64,000 nt of DNA from Lysobacterales bacterium (GTDB lineage: Bacteria > Pseudomonadota > Gammaproteobacteria > Xanthomonadales > SZUA-36), in NCBI GenBank assembly GCA_014238945.1, contig JABAAB010000067.1, positions 17,507 to 81,506 of the forward strand, given 5' to 3'. A program made the position numbers and the translations under genes. Positions 48,237-57,423 of this stretch are shown in pieces (positions within the stretch are counted from its first letter, which is position 1; each line of letters opens with the position of its first letter). The notes under the pieces were generated by a model. That model saw only the letters and a program-made list of their open reading frames with translations, had not been told where the DNA came from and did not search any database.

Positions 48237-51200
48237 TTAGTCTACTGACTCCACCCAGCGTTTCATTGCACCAATACTGCAACCATACTTGGTGTGGCCT
48301 TCCCCCAAATCCTGCTCATCAATAATCTGCTCGCAGGAACAACCCGCTGTATCCCAAATGTCGAGGCTAAACCTGGGTCCTTTGCCCTCGGGTAATTTCG
48401 TGTCGAATACCATATCGTTATCGACCAGCGCGAACCGGTTGGTTCCCAGGCTTAATGTCGGCACACCTTCAGCAATGACGGTGCCTGGACACTGGTCGAC
48501 TCCGTCCCAGACGCCATCTTGATCTTCGTCCAGTAAGAAGCCGACTACGACTGCATCGTGGTCAGAAGACCGGAATTGATCAGGACTGTACAGCCCGGAG
48601 CCCTGGTTGTAAGAGTTGTAGTCCAGGCCTGAAGGTTCATCAGAATTGATGTGCCAGTGCCGCGCACCACTGATTTCCGAAGTCATGGCGGTGCTGGATA
48701 AAGCATGATCCAGATAGCCGGATTGACTAAAGAAATTATAGGAGTAAGCGCCATCGGCAAACCCGGTACCAACAAATGACTTGATCAGGTCGATATACCC
48801 ACCGCTCTCGATCACCATCACAGGGTCTTCCATTGCGTAGGCATTAAGATCGCCGACGATCAGGAAATCAGCATCACCACTGGCAGTTGGATCAGTCAAC
48901 AACCAATCCACGAGTGCCATGGCGGCAGTCGTACGAGTGAGATTGCAGTTGCCCTGCCCATCACCAACATCAGGGTCACCCAAAGAATTACAATTCGAGC
49001 CTTTGGACTTCAAGTGGTTTACCGCAATGGTGAAACGCTCACCTGAGGTATTCTCTTCGAAAGTCTGAGCCAGAACAGGACGGTTCCTGTCATCGAGGAA
49101 ATCAGGATCAACGGAACTGTCCAGAATTGCGATGCCGCCTACAGGTGTTACCGCAGATGATTTGTAAATCAGACCCTGCCTGATGGCATCTGTACCAATG
49201 GCACCGGTTGGAATATAGGTGTAGGTACCTGCTCCGAATGCGTCATTGATACCGGAAACCAGATCTGCAATCGGTGTATCATCCGTTGCATTTTCCAGCT
49301 CCATCAATCCGACAACATCGGCATCCAGTGTGCTCAGTGCCGAGACCAGCTTTTCCCTCTGACGATCGAACTCATCTGTATCGTCTGCTCCACGGCAACC
49401 CTGGTTGGCATCCGGGCCGCAAATGGAGCCTGAGCCATCCAGGGTAGTGAAGTAATTCAACACATTGAAGCTGGCCACTTTCAACAAGGAGTTACCAACA
49501 TCCAGTGATCCAACGGGACGATCATTTTCACGAACAAAGCCAACCGCTGAAGTCGGATGAAGTTCGTAGGCTCCGAAGGAATATCCCAGGGCCGCTGTTA
49601 CGCCTGTGACACTGTCACCGGTACGCAAGGTGTCATCGACGCCCACATAGGGTGTCGGTACGACATTTTGCGAAGTGCGTCCGTCATCCATTTGAATCCG
49701 GCTTAGGTTATTCAGGTCCTGCAACGCAATTGCCGGCGCCCCGGGAGCAACCACGTTGGTCGGGCTGTCCAGTGGGCCATCAACTGAGAGGTCAACCTCG
49801 CCATAACGTGCAAGGTTAAAGTTACCGGATGCATAGAGTGTTTGTGGTAACACGACCAGCATTCCTTCCAATGCTTCAAAGTCGCTGCTGGCGGCAACCG
49901 GCAGGAGCAAGGGTGTCGCGGCCACACTGTCCGTACCACAAATCATTACCGACACCACGTTGGTAAGCTCGGTCATACCCCAAAACTCAGTAACAGCGGC
50001 GCGTACACGCACTGCATCGCCCACGGACAGGTCAACGGCAGGAGAGCTACCGTCATAAACAAAAATGCCGTCTGAAGTAGCAGCATCTCCATCGCCTGTC
50101 GCATCCTGCATAAAGTAGCCACGCAGTGCTGCGCTGGTCTGGAAATCGCCGACTACAACGCCTTCGACTTCACGAATGCTGCCAATATCTGTGCTGGCTG
50201 CATCTGACCCCTGAATGTCATAGATAAAAGTTGATGAGTCTCCGCATGTACCGATTGGATCTGTCGCCACGGTGATGGCCATGTTGATGGCATCAGGCGT
50301 GTTTTCTGCCTCGCCCAATGCAGGAGAGCCTGGAAATCCTGGAAATCCAAATCCGTCGTAGTCATTCCGTGTCCAGTCGCCGGTAGTATCCGTGTCAACC
50401 CCATTCGGGATTCGGGATGCACCGCCTGCACCAAACGCATTGCCGTCGAAAAAGGCAGCCAATACGGTTGTTGAGTAGCTGTGGTCGGAGCCACCACCGT
50501 CCGTCGTTGCAACGTCATCGATGATGCTTGTCCAGGGCGTTGAGTCGAAAGTCCCATCGTTGTCAGTATCCAGGTCATCCCCTTTGCTGCCAGTGAAGCC
50601 TTCGACCAGCAATATTGTGACCGTGCCATTTTCCATGTCCTCGGAATCAACCCAATAGCCGGAGGCACTGGTTATTCCAACGGGTAAGACGGCATCGATA
50701 GTGCCGGCTCCGGAACCATCCCCCTCGATCTCAAGGACAGTGTATGCAGAGTAGTCGGCTGAAGGATCACCGAAGACCTCAACAAACGCGCCTGTGTCCG
50801 CACCGGTGTGGTTGGCCACGAATTCGTTAATGACAGGTGGTGTGGCAGGCGGTGGTCCAACAGGGCAATCATTGGCGCCACCGGGTGTGCCCGAGTCTCC
50901 AGCACCGTATGGTGTCGATGCCATACACCAGTTCGCACCCACGTTGTTATTTAAACCGGGATCGATCAACGACATTGAGGCCCCGTTAGGATCCGGAAAA
51001 GTGACGCCGTTGTCCCATTCAACCCGGTCGATTTCGGTTAAGCCGGAGTCCAGCAAAATCAGCTCATCGCTGCCATTGCCAAGATAGAAATTACCTGGAA
51101 AGACATAGGCAACCGTCACGCCGCCGTTGCTGAGGCTCTCGGAGCTTTTGCCAAGCACGAGGTAACCGCCCGCAGGTACAAGTAAGGGGCCGCCATTGGT

Positions 51201-51467
51201 GATGACGTGAGTGTCTAAGTCAGCATCCTTCATAGTCCAGCCATTGATATCAACATCTGAAGAGGCCGGATTATAGAGTTCAAACCATTCGCCGAATTCA
51301 TCTAGCACGGCAGAAGGATTTTGGATAATTTCATTGATGACCAATTCGTCGAGTGCGAAGGCAGTTGGGGACATTATTGTGCCCATCATAAAAGCGATGA
51401 TGAGAAGGGTTGAATGAATAGATGTATATTTAGTTTTTAGTGCGGGAACGTAATTTGGTCTATCCAT
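48237..51467 (-). CDS. Secreted lamin-tail / endonuclease-exonuclease-phosphatase nuclease (ExeM-like)
   Basis: Large exported protein of 1076 aa. The start at 51467 (MDRPNYVPALK, with AGAGAG upstream) precedes a hydrophobic segment (LLIIAFMMGTIMSPTAFA). Domains in order: a lamin-tail domain (about 45-170, LVINEIIQNPSAVLDEFGEWFELYN); a second region with INEFVANHTG; an OB-fold-like region (REVEGVVVGDFQ, AVRVRAAVTEFWGMTEL) typical of extracellular nucleases; and an endonuclease/exonuclease/phosphatase domain (KVASFNVLNYF, GLMELENA, NHLKSKGSNC, IVGDLNAYAMEDP, SSDHDAVVVGF). A calcium-binding thrombospondin-3-like stretch (DEDQDGVWDGVDQCPG) and a C-terminal extension follow. Likely an extracellular DNase for phosphate or nucleotide scavenging or biofilm turnover. 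Confidence 0.9.
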   Translation of the reverse strand: MDRPNYVPALKTKYTSIHSTLLIIAFMMGTIMSPTAFALDELVINEIIQNPSAVLDEFGEWFELYNPASSDVDINGWTMKDADLDTHVITNGGPLLVPAGGYLVLGKSSESLSNGGVTVAYVFPGNFYLGNGSDELILLDSGLTEIDRVEWDNGVTFPDPNGASMSLIDPGLNNNVGANWCMASTPYGAGDSGTPGGANDCPVGPPPATPPVINEFVANHTGADTGAFVEVFGDPSADYSAYTVLEIEGDGSGAGTIDAVLPVGITSASGYWVDSEDMENGTVTILLVEGFTGSKGDDLDTDNDGTFDSTPWTSIIDDVATTDGGGSDHSYSTTVLAAFFDGNAFGAGGASRIPNGVDTDTTGDWTRNDYDGFGFPGFPGSPALGEAENTPDAINMAITVATDPIGTCGDSSTFIYDIQGSDAASTDIGSIREVEGVVVGDFQTSAALRGYFMQDATGDGDAATSDGIFVYDGSSPAVDLSVGDAVRVRAAVTEFWGMTELTNVVSVMICGTDSVAATPLLLPVAASSDFEALEGMLVVLPQTLYASGNFNLARYGEVDLSVDGPLDSPTNVVAPGAPAIALQDLNNLSRIQMDDGRTSQNVVPTPYVGVDDTLRTGDSVTGVTAALGYSFGAYELHPTSAVGFVRENDRPVGSLDVGNSLLKVASFNVLNYFTTLDGSGSICGPDANQGCRGADDTDEFDRQREKLVSALSTLDADVVGLMELENATDDTPIADLVSGINDAFGAGTYTYIPTGAIGTDAIRQGLIYKSSAVTPVGGIAILDSSVDPDFLDDRNRPVLAQTFEENTSGERFTIAVNHLKSKGSNCNSLGDPDVGDGQGNCNLTRTTAAMALVDWLLTDPTASGDADFLIVGDLNAYAMEDPVMVIESGGYIDLIKSFVGTGFADGAYSYNFFSQSGYLDHALSSTAMTSEISGARHWHINSDEPSGLDYNSYNQGSGLYSPDQFRSSDHDAVVVGFLLDEDQDGVWDGVDQCPGTVIAEGVPTLSLGTNRFALVDNDMVFDTKLPEGKGPRFSLDIWDTAGCSCEQIIDEQDLGEGHTKYGCSIGAMKRWVESVD

Positions 51468-52031
51468 GGTTCTCTCTTTTGTCAGTAGCATTTAGCGGAG
51501 CCGGCTCAAATCCGGTTGGTGGCACTTTCGGCCGAAGAATAATTTAATTTGTCAGAACGAATCTCGATTCCATGTAGGAAATCTACTCTTGTGGTTCCGA
51601 TTTTTAAGCATAGCTGGAATACGGAATTATTTCTCCCTCAATTTTGCTGTTTTTGGTGCGGTGTACAGCGGGTGCGGTAATGTCCAGTCCAAGGTTCTCT
51701 TTGACCCGCATATTGCCCCCGTCGATTTCGGTCCTTTTTTTAGCGCGCAATCTGAACAAGCCAATGCTAATGACCCAAGGGACGATTCCAGTCAGGGTTG
51801 AAAGCACATTTGAAATGACAACCATTTGCAGGATATTAGTGCCGGCCGGAGTTACGAACTTTCGGAGCATAGGTGGTTTAAAATCCGAATTTCCAAACCG
51901 CTCAAAGCATTGAACGGTAATCCAATGTCAGGCACACCAGCGTTGAGCCTGCAAGGCCAGCTTGATTCTAAGCGCAGATTAAGTCAACGCGGATTGCATA
52001 GGTTTCAACAATGGGTTGAAACAGTGGCTCA
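51468..52031 (-). other. Intergenic stretch upstream of the nuclease
   Basis: About 560 bases. A minus-strand frame at 51604-51870 (88 aa) contains one hydrophobic segment (VLSTLTGIVPWVISIGLF) followed by basic residues. It has no Shine-Dalgarno and no recognisable family, so I do not call it a gene. The nuclease promoter should lie in 51470-51600. Confidence 0.35.
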
Positions 52032-52373
52032 TTAGACTCTTGTTACCCCTCTCTGGCCGCCCATGCGCACTGCGTTCCGATTCAAAAAGGCATCAACATC
52101 AGCATAGCGAAAAAGATGTTTGGTGCCCGGTTCGCTCTCATAATCATGTGCTTCAACGATACATTGCGACAGATCAACAAGGTCATCCCGCAACGTTGTG
52201 AGGCAATCGTGCTAATGGGAAAGCCTGGATTGATAGTGACCGTTGTTGTTATCGATCAGTATCAACTGACCCAGGTTGATCTTCACGTTGCCAGCGCAAA
52301 TGACAGCCCGGCCAGGTGCTAACGTGTCTCCATGGTGTGTCCGGGAAGGGTCATTGACCTCACCACCGGTCAT
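52032..52373 (-). pseudogene. Coding remnant downstream of the M91-like gene, with an in-frame stop
   Basis: The minus strand reads MTGGEVNDPSRTHHGDTLAP, GRAVICAGNVKINLGQLILI and DNNNGHYQSRLSH, then an amber TAG (52212-52214). In the same frame follow HDCLTTLRDDLVDLSQCIVE, AHDYESEPGTKHLFRYADVD and AFLNRNAV, to a TAA at 52032. The sense of the sequence (AGxVxINxGQLxLIDNxxGHY) resembles a module found in effector-like proteins next to a metalloprotease domain. The first ATG overlaps the M91-like gene end by 14 bases in another frame. One larger gene broken by a frameshift and a nonsense mutation would explain both pieces. Confidence 0.55.
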
Positions 52374-52887
52374 GGCCAGTGTGTTGGTAATCCCAACGAG
52401 GCGTTTCGTCTGCCCCCATCGCGTTCAGTTCCAGGGCGATTGGAATTTCCACGCAACCGAGATTGGTTTCTTCCAGGGCTTCCAGAACGTGGTGCTTCTG
52501 AAGCTTCTTATCGTTCTTGATGTTCAGAAACTCATCTGGATAAGTCGCGTACTGCAACGCGTGCCCCAGTTCGTTCATCAGGCACATGTGTTGCGGTACC
52601 CATGGTTGTTCGGGTCTCAGACGTGCTGAGTTCATGGTCTGCAGATTGGTGCTGGGGTTCCAAACGGCTGTTCCGCCGCTGGTGACCGTATCGTAACTGC
52701 TTTCGGGGTGCGCATAGATGGGCTCGCATCTTGGGTCGACATCGATGCATACGTTGGCATGCTCTTCCAGATCTTCGAGTATGGTTCTCGCCAGTACAGA
52801 GCGTTTAAGGCAGGCCAGCGATTCCTCTACCGTCTTTTGGGCCTCGCCATCGCTAGTGCCGTTCAGACCTCGGACTGTAAATGCCAT
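52360..52887 (-). CDS. M91-like (effector-type) metalloprotease-fold protein with altered zinc motif
   Basis: Protein of 175 aa. The start at 52887 is supported by a strong GGAGG 8 bases upstream, although the frame is open to 52956. The sequence MCLMNELGHALQYATYPDEF matches the zinc helix of the NleD/M91-type effector peptidases (HELGHALQ), but the first histidine is Asn105 (AAC). Glu106 and His109 remain. A downstream acidic stretch (EETNLGCVEIPIALELNAMG, then DETPRWDY) matches the region carrying the third ligand in that family. With one ligand lost, activity is doubtful. There is no signal peptide. It may be the N-terminal part of a longer gene now broken (see 52032-52373). Confidence 0.55.
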   Translation of the reverse strand: MAFTVRGLNGTSDGEAQKTVEESLACLKRSVLARTILEDLEEHANVCIDVDPRCEPIYAHPESSYDTVTSGGTAVWNPSTNLQTMNSARLRPEQPWVPQHMCLMNELGHALQYATYPDEFLNIKNDKKLQKHHVLEALEETNLGCVEIPIALELNAMGADETPRWDYQHTGHDRW

Positions 52888-53058
52888 CACTTTACCTCCA
52901 TTCTCTTGCAGTTTTATAGTTGGCGACCTTCCGCTTTGCAATGACCCATTCCACAAAAATTATCTCGTGGTGAAGACCGTGCCAAGGGATTCGTCTGACC
53001 CTGACCACTGCCGCAAGTTGTTGTCTCAGCCGTTAAGATCTATCACGTGCCACAAAGT

Positions 53059-53205
53059 TGATATCGAGACCAGCCTGAAGTGCGGTTGCAGGTTGCGGAC
53101 GAGAGGCTGCATCAAAGATCCGCTGCTGATCGCCCGTATTCCGGGGCAGTTGCAGGTGCACCAGCAGACAACCGGTATGGATACGCGGACACCGCCGTGG
53201 CGTGA
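53059..53205 (+). repeat. IS91-like element remnant, strongly decayed
   Basis: The transposase tail can still be followed: ETSLKCGCRLRTRGCIKDPL and LIARIPGQLQV align with ETCPDCGxxLRVIACIEDPL and LIARILGHVQ of the other copies. Identity is much lower than in the copies at 28519 or 39112, so this one is older. The rest of 52888-53238 shows no gene. Confidence 0.6.
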
Positions 53206-53238
53206 ATAGGGTGTACCAGGGAGTCGCCTTGTTCGCGG

Positions 53239-54075
53239 TTACTTATCGCCTGGATATTCAACCCACGGTGCCGACGGGCGATGCAAATAAATTTCCTGGT
53301 ATACGTGGTCACCAAGCCATCCCCTGAGATGGGAGGGTGACAGCCCGGCAATATCCTTGATCTGACGGGCCATGTGTGACTGGTCGGCAAAGCCGCATTC
53401 ATTGGCAACCCAGGCTAATGGCCGGCCGGCATTAATCAGCTCGAGCGATGAGTGAAAGCGCATCAGCTTTGCATAACTCCGAGGAGAGACACCAACCAGT
53501 TTCTGCCAGATTCGATTAACAGTTCTTGAGCTGCGGGACAGCGCTTTGGACAAATTGTGTGTCGATTGACTGGCATCACCGACAGTCTTGATCAGTGCGT
53601 CGATGACATCGTGGTGACGGTCCTGGGAATCAAGTGCTGCCAACAGGGTGGTGTTTAGCGCTTCGATTCGTTGCTGCTCACCGGTTGATTCTGTCACTGA
53701 TTTGACCAGCAACTCACCGAGCTTGCCGAAACTCTTAGCGGGTGACACACAGTGGTCGAGTAATTCGGACATCGGCCGATGACTGAAACGGCTTACACCC
53801 CAGGGACGAAAGCGTATCGCAAACAGGTCCATGGATTCGGAAACTCGAAGTTGTAAACATTGCTGGGCAGCAGAATAAAGATAGGCCTGCGGCTGTTTTT
53901 GCCAATTCGATGAACCCGTCATGATTTCCGGCGGGGTTCCAAGGTGCACGATGAACTCAGGTGCGGCGTCCGGAAGGATCATTTCGTAAGCCGGTGTATC
54001 CGGGCTAACACACCATTGCCAATAGCTTTCAATATAAGGCGAGAGCCGGTGATCTGTGGGGAAGGTCTTAATCAT
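53239..54075 (-). CDS. AraC family transcriptional regulator
   Basis: Protein of 278 aa with an N-terminal DUF6597-like sensing domain (MIKTFPTDHRLSPYIESYWQW, DLFAIRFRPWGVSRF) and a C-terminal double helix-turn-helix (about 175-255): NLSKALSRSSRTVNRIWQKLVGVSPRSYAKLMRF and ADQSHMARQIKDIAGLSPSHL. The AraC signature is complete. It is divergent from the DUF6265-type gene at 54156 across 80 bases, a layout that suggests it may control that gene. Confidence 0.9.
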   Translation of the reverse strand: MIKTFPTDHRLSPYIESYWQWCVSPDTPAYEMILPDAAPEFIVHLGTPPEIMTGSSNWQKQPQAYLYSAAQQCLQLRVSESMDLFAIRFRPWGVSRFSHRPMSELLDHCVSPAKSFGKLGELLVKSVTESTGEQQRIEALNTTLLAALDSQDRHHDVIDALIKTVGDASQSTHNLSKALSRSSRTVNRIWQKLVGVSPRSYAKLMRFHSSLELINAGRPLAWVANECGFADQSHMARQIKDIAGLSPSHLRGWLGDHVYQEIYLHRPSAPWVEYPGDK

Positions 54076-54155
54076 AAAATATGTCTGAATCGTTCTAGAA
54101 ACGCCATTGAGCCACAGACTAGAATTGTGACATTGTTGTTAACGAGGAGACAAGT

Positions 54156-54617
54156 ATGCAGCGCTTATATAATATTTTGATAATAATACCCGCCCTTTGG
54201 GCTATAGATTCATGGTCATCCGATTCAGCAGGTGATTTGAACTGGTTGTTGGGCTGTTGGGAGTCAACTGACGGGTCAAGCCGTGAGGTATGGGTACGAC
54301 AATCGGATGAACAGTTGATCGGCTTCAGTGTGGCACTTGCGCAAGGTCAGGTCGTGTTCTATGAAACGCTGAGTATTGGAATTGATGACGATGGCAATGC
54401 GCACTACACCGCGCACCCGGAGGGTCAGCCGGCAACCGTGTTTTCGGCCGAAACTCAACGCGGAAATGAGATTGAATTCATTAATCCTCAACACGATTTT
54501 CCACAAAAGATATCTTATCGGCCTGAAGGTGACCAGCTTCTGGCAAGTATCTCCCTGCTGGACGGTGGAAACTCGATCTTATTTGACAAGGTGCGTTGTC
54601 AGCAGACTCAGCAATAG
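54156..54617 (+). CDS. DUF6265 family protein
   Basis: Protein of 153 aa with an N-terminal signal or anchor segment (LYNILIIIPALWAIDSWSS) and a small beta-barrel-like domain containing LNWLLGCWESTDGSSREVWV, QLIGFSVALAQGQVVFYETL and EFINPQHDFPQKISYRPEGD. The W-L-GCWE and E-NPxHDFPQ patterns are typical of DUF6265, a lipocalin-like family with no known function. A GAGGAG Shine-Dalgarno lies 8 bases before the ATG. Possibly regulated by the divergent AraC protein. Confidence 0.82.
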   Translation: MQRLYNILIIIPALWAIDSWSSDSAGDLNWLLGCWESTDGSSREVWVRQSDEQLIGFSVALAQGQVVFYETLSIGIDDDGNAHYTAHPEGQPATVFSAETQRGNEIEFINPQHDFPQKISYRPEGDQLLASISLLDGGNSILFDKVRCQQTQQ

Positions 54618-54650
54618 AAACGCAGCCGCACAGGATCGTTTTCGATTCAG

Positions 54651-54902
54651 TCAGTTAACCACGCCTTCCGCTAAACGTGTGCGAACAGCCGCCATGGCCG
54701 GGTCCACGTTGTTGATGAAGTCTTTGTGGCTTAGTTGGGCGTGGATATCCGGTTCAAGTGTGTCAATTTTGGTGGGATGGCGTTTAATCGAACCATGGCA
54801 GTCGTCCTCTGGGCAGCCAGTCATATAATTATGCCGCTCGGTGGCCATCAGTTCCGGGGTTGTTCCCAAAGTCTGTTGAGTACGTTCTATGCTTTCGCTC
54901 AA
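54651..54902 (-). CDS. Small hypothetical protein with a CPEDDCHG motif
   Basis: Frame of 83 codons with a TTG start (54900-54902) that has AGGA seven bases upstream. It reads MSESIERTQQTLGTTPELMA, TERHNYMTGCPEDDCHGSIK and on to a TAA or TGA at 54651. The C-x4-C-H pattern could bind a metal or haem but is also compatible with chance. There is no signal peptide. I do not recognise it; it could be a genuine small protein or a remnant. Confidence 0.35.
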   Translation of the reverse strand: MSESIERTQQTLGTTPELMATERHNYMTGCPEDDCHGSIKRHPTKIDTLEPDIHAQLSHKDFINNVDPAMAAVRTRLAEGVVN

Positions 54903-55173
54903 ATTCTGTTCCTAGTTTGTTGTGATTTTAGAACAGAATATAATCCCTGATTTCTGGCTTTGACCTGTCCTGTGGATGGGGTACAGCTGTGTTTGTGCTA
55001 AGGGCCGCTCTGCCCAAGGTGCTGGCAATAGTCCGACGCGGAGCAGGGCTTTGATTATAAAAACCTGGGTTTCAGCCAATCGACCCGCGCCAAAATACGA
55101 TGCAGTTGCCCAGACGTCCATGATCAAATGATCAACCCGTTTGTTTGAACAGCGCCTGACCCAGTGCCAATGT
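54903..55173 (-). other. Intergenic stretch with no identified feature
   Basis: About 270 bases downstream of the FAD oxidoreductase gene. The minus strand contains a protein-like run (RVDHLIMDVWATASYFGAGR) but no complete frame with a start; it could be decayed coding sequence. Confidence 0.3.
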
Positions 55174-56394
55174 CTAATAACGCTTGACCAATTCAAAATT
55201 GCGTCCAGGCCGAAAAGGTTCCAAACGTTCAATTGGGGTGCCGGTGATGAGCTCATCGCAGGCCAGTTGTCCGACAATCGGGGCCAGGGTGACGCCGCTG
55301 TGCATTATGGCCAGATAGACATCAGGTCGAGTGGGCGATGGGCCCAGCACAGGGTGGCCATCTAGGGGCATTGGCCGCCAGCCAATATGGACCTGATCAA
55401 TGGTCGCCCCGGAAATTCCGCGAACAAAACGCGTTGCAACCGCCAACATCCGAGCCGCGTGTTGTGCCGCCAGGGCCCTGTCGGGAAAGGCATTGGGTCT
55501 GCCGGCAAGGCGTATGGCATGCGCCTCATTCTGGGGTGGTCCACCCTGTTCGCCCAGGACAACCCGACCATCGTCGCGCTGGTGCATGTGGATCCCCGGT
55601 GCGATCACGATTCGATTTAACAGCCTTGGCATGGGTCTGGTGATTGCAATGATGCCTGGCGTCGAGCGCTGGGGAATATCGACATGGGCAATGCATTTGG
55701 CAACATCTGCAGCGGCACCGGTTGCCAGCACCAGTTTATCTGCTGCAATATTTCCAGAGCTGGTATGTATCCCGGCAAGTCTGCCTGTCTTGTATGAAAC
55801 ATCCGTCAACTCAGATGGAAATTGCACCTTGGCACCCATTTCTATTGCAGCATCGAGCAAGCATTGCGTTGTCAGAACCGGGTCTATGGCTCCGTCATTT
55901 TCAGAAAATGCTGCCTGTTGCGCACCATGGAAGTTAAGCTTTGGCTCAAGTCTTATCATTTCATCAGCATCCACCATCCTGGCTCTTTCGCCCCAGCCGG
56001 CTTGTTGCGCAATTTGGCCAACCAATTTTTGCTGGCGCGCCCCGGACTCAAACCACTCCAGAGACCCTCCCCAGCGTAAAGGTAAATTGAGCGACTGTTG
56101 AAGGATTTTCCACTGGCTGACCCCTTCTTGATTCAGTGCATGGTAATGTTGCGGTTGCTTGGCCCAGGTGGCATTTAACCAGGCGAAAGTACCTCGACTG
56201 GCATGGCTTGCAGGGCCAAGCTTATCAATGACGGTAACTGAGGCCCCTGATTTGGCCAGGTGGTAGGCGATTGAGGCACCGATAATACCCGATCCCGCGA
56301 CCACCACTCGTAAATCCTGGCGCGCAATCACCCGGCTGCTTAGCCCCAGAAGCGGCGCTGAAGCTAGAAATTTTAGTAGCGTGCGTCTATCCAC
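55174..56394 (-). CDS. FAD-dependent amino acid oxidoreductase (DadA/DAO-like) with Tat signal
   Basis: Flavoprotein of 406 aa. The N-terminus MDRRTLLKFLASAPLLGLSS is a twin-arginine-type signal. Then come the FAD-binding Rossmann motif VVVAGSGIIGASIAYHLAKSGASVTVIDK and the DAO-fold landmarks SHASRGTFAWLNATW, ENDGAIDP and, near the C-terminus, GWRPMPLDGHPVLGPSP with HSGVTLAPIVGQL. The family oxidises amines or amino acids such as D-amino acids, glycine or sarcosine; export by Tat would place it in the periplasm. The exact substrate cannot be read. It is divergent from the region holding the Rieske oxygenase gene. Confidence 0.87.
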   Translation of the reverse strand: MDRRTLLKFLASAPLLGLSSRVIARQDLRVVVAGSGIIGASIAYHLAKSGASVTVIDKLGPASHASRGTFAWLNATWAKQPQHYHALNQEGVSQWKILQQSLNLPLRWGGSLEWFESGARQQKLVGQIAQQAGWGERARMVDADEMIRLEPKLNFHGAQQAAFSENDGAIDPVLTTQCLLDAAIEMGAKVQFPSELTDVSYKTGRLAGIHTSSGNIAADKLVLATGAAADVAKCIAHVDIPQRSTPGIIAITRPMPRLLNRIVIAPGIHMHQRDDGRVVLGEQGGPPQNEAHAIRLAGRPNAFPDRALAAQHAARMLAVATRFVRGISGATIDQVHIGWRPMPLDGHPVLGPSPTRPDVYLAIMHSGVTLAPIVGQLACDELITGTPIERLEPFRPGRNFELVKRY

Positions 56395-56540
56395 TATTTA
56401 TACGTCATATTGGTAAGTTGGCCCAGTATAGAATGAAACCGTCGGTGCTGAAGGATAGAATGCAACCAGTCGGCCGCGGCGATCATATCCCTGGACGGGA
56501 TATTCGAGATTCAGTCAAATATGCACGGGGTCAACGGTCA

Positions 56541-56587
56541 TTGATACTTTGCTGAATTGCAAATAAAGTGGTTTATACTTCCTATCC
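56541..56587 (+). repeat. Element right end, short
   Basis: TTGATACTTTGCTGAATTGC and the following bases, ending in GTGGTTTATACTTCCTATCC (56568-56587), match the last 47 bases of the larger copies. TATACT ends 68 bases before the next reading frame at 56648. Confidence 0.75.
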
Positions 56588-56647
56588 GCTCAAAGCGGAC
56601 GTCACCATTTTCCATTTCGGATCATCAATCAGTTACTCTCGAGGCGT

Positions 56648-57196
56648 ATGAAATCAGAAAACTTAAAGTATTGGACAGCCCTTCTCGCGAACATTGGCGT
56701 AATTGTTGGTTTGTTGTTTCTCGTACTGGAGATGAGGCAAAACAGCGCGATTGCGACCGCACAGGTTAGGATGGAATATGCCGCTACATGGCGAACCATA
56801 GATGGTGCGCGACAAGAAAAATCATTCGCTGAATTGATTAACAAATCACTGGTAGAACCAGAAACTCTTTCCGTGGCCGAGATAATCCAGCTTGACGCTT
56901 AGTACTGGGGCGTTGTGGATCAAATGCTGAATGCACAGACCAGCTGGGAATCGGGTGTTCGAATTGCATCGTTCGAGAGCATGGTCTCGCAAACCGTAGC
57001 ACTTTATTTTTCGAATCGATTCGCACGAAATTGCTGGCAACAAGTTAGAGAAGGGTTTACATATCCGGATAATCTGGAGTTTCAGCGGGTCGTAGACGAC
57101 GGGTTTGCTGCAATGAACGAGGTTGAAGACTCGAACCAATATGAGGACATGCAGATTAAGATGTCGACTCAACTTGGCACTCCTGTAACGAAGTGA
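56648..57196 (+). pseudogene. Membrane-anchored hypothetical protein with an internal amber codon
   Basis: A frame of 182 codons is interrupted only by TAG at 56900-56902. Before it: MKSENLKYWTALLANIGVIV with one transmembrane segment (GVIVGLLFLVLEM), then a coiled, charged region to SVAEIIQLDA. After it, in the same frame: YWGVVDQMLNAQTSWESGVR to QLGTPVTK and a TGA. Both halves look like one protein of a family of small membrane-anchored hypothetical proteins. A single nonsense mutation is the simplest reading; readthrough is possible but there is no evidence for it. Confidence 0.65.
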
Positions 57197-57271
57197 GTGA
57201 ACGCTATTGAGTAAAATGAACATTCAGAAATGACAATCCTGACCAGGATGGTAGAACGACCGTCCAAAACA

Positions 57272-57292
57272 GGTGGTCTATACCGCCTATCC
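57272..57292 (+). repeat. Diverged element end motif upstream of the Rieske gene
   Basis: GTGGTCTATACCGCCTATCC (57273-57292) matches the terminal motif at 17 of 20 positions. The oxygenase ATG lies 140 bases downstream. Confidence 0.55.
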
Positions 57293-57423
57293 ACAGACGG
57301 AAGCTGTACTTCTTCAGCGCTTCGATATTCCTGAGTCGGTTTGTGGTTTTTCCATTGGTATTGAAACCTACTGTGACTCCATTTAGTATCCGCAAAAAGT
57401 AATTCACCGGAGCGGTTTCCAAC

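Noticed and set aside
51604..51870. An 88-codon minus-strand frame with one hydrophobic segment
   Set aside because: No Shine-Dalgarno, no family resemblance and a competing frame on the other strand; listed only as intergenic content.
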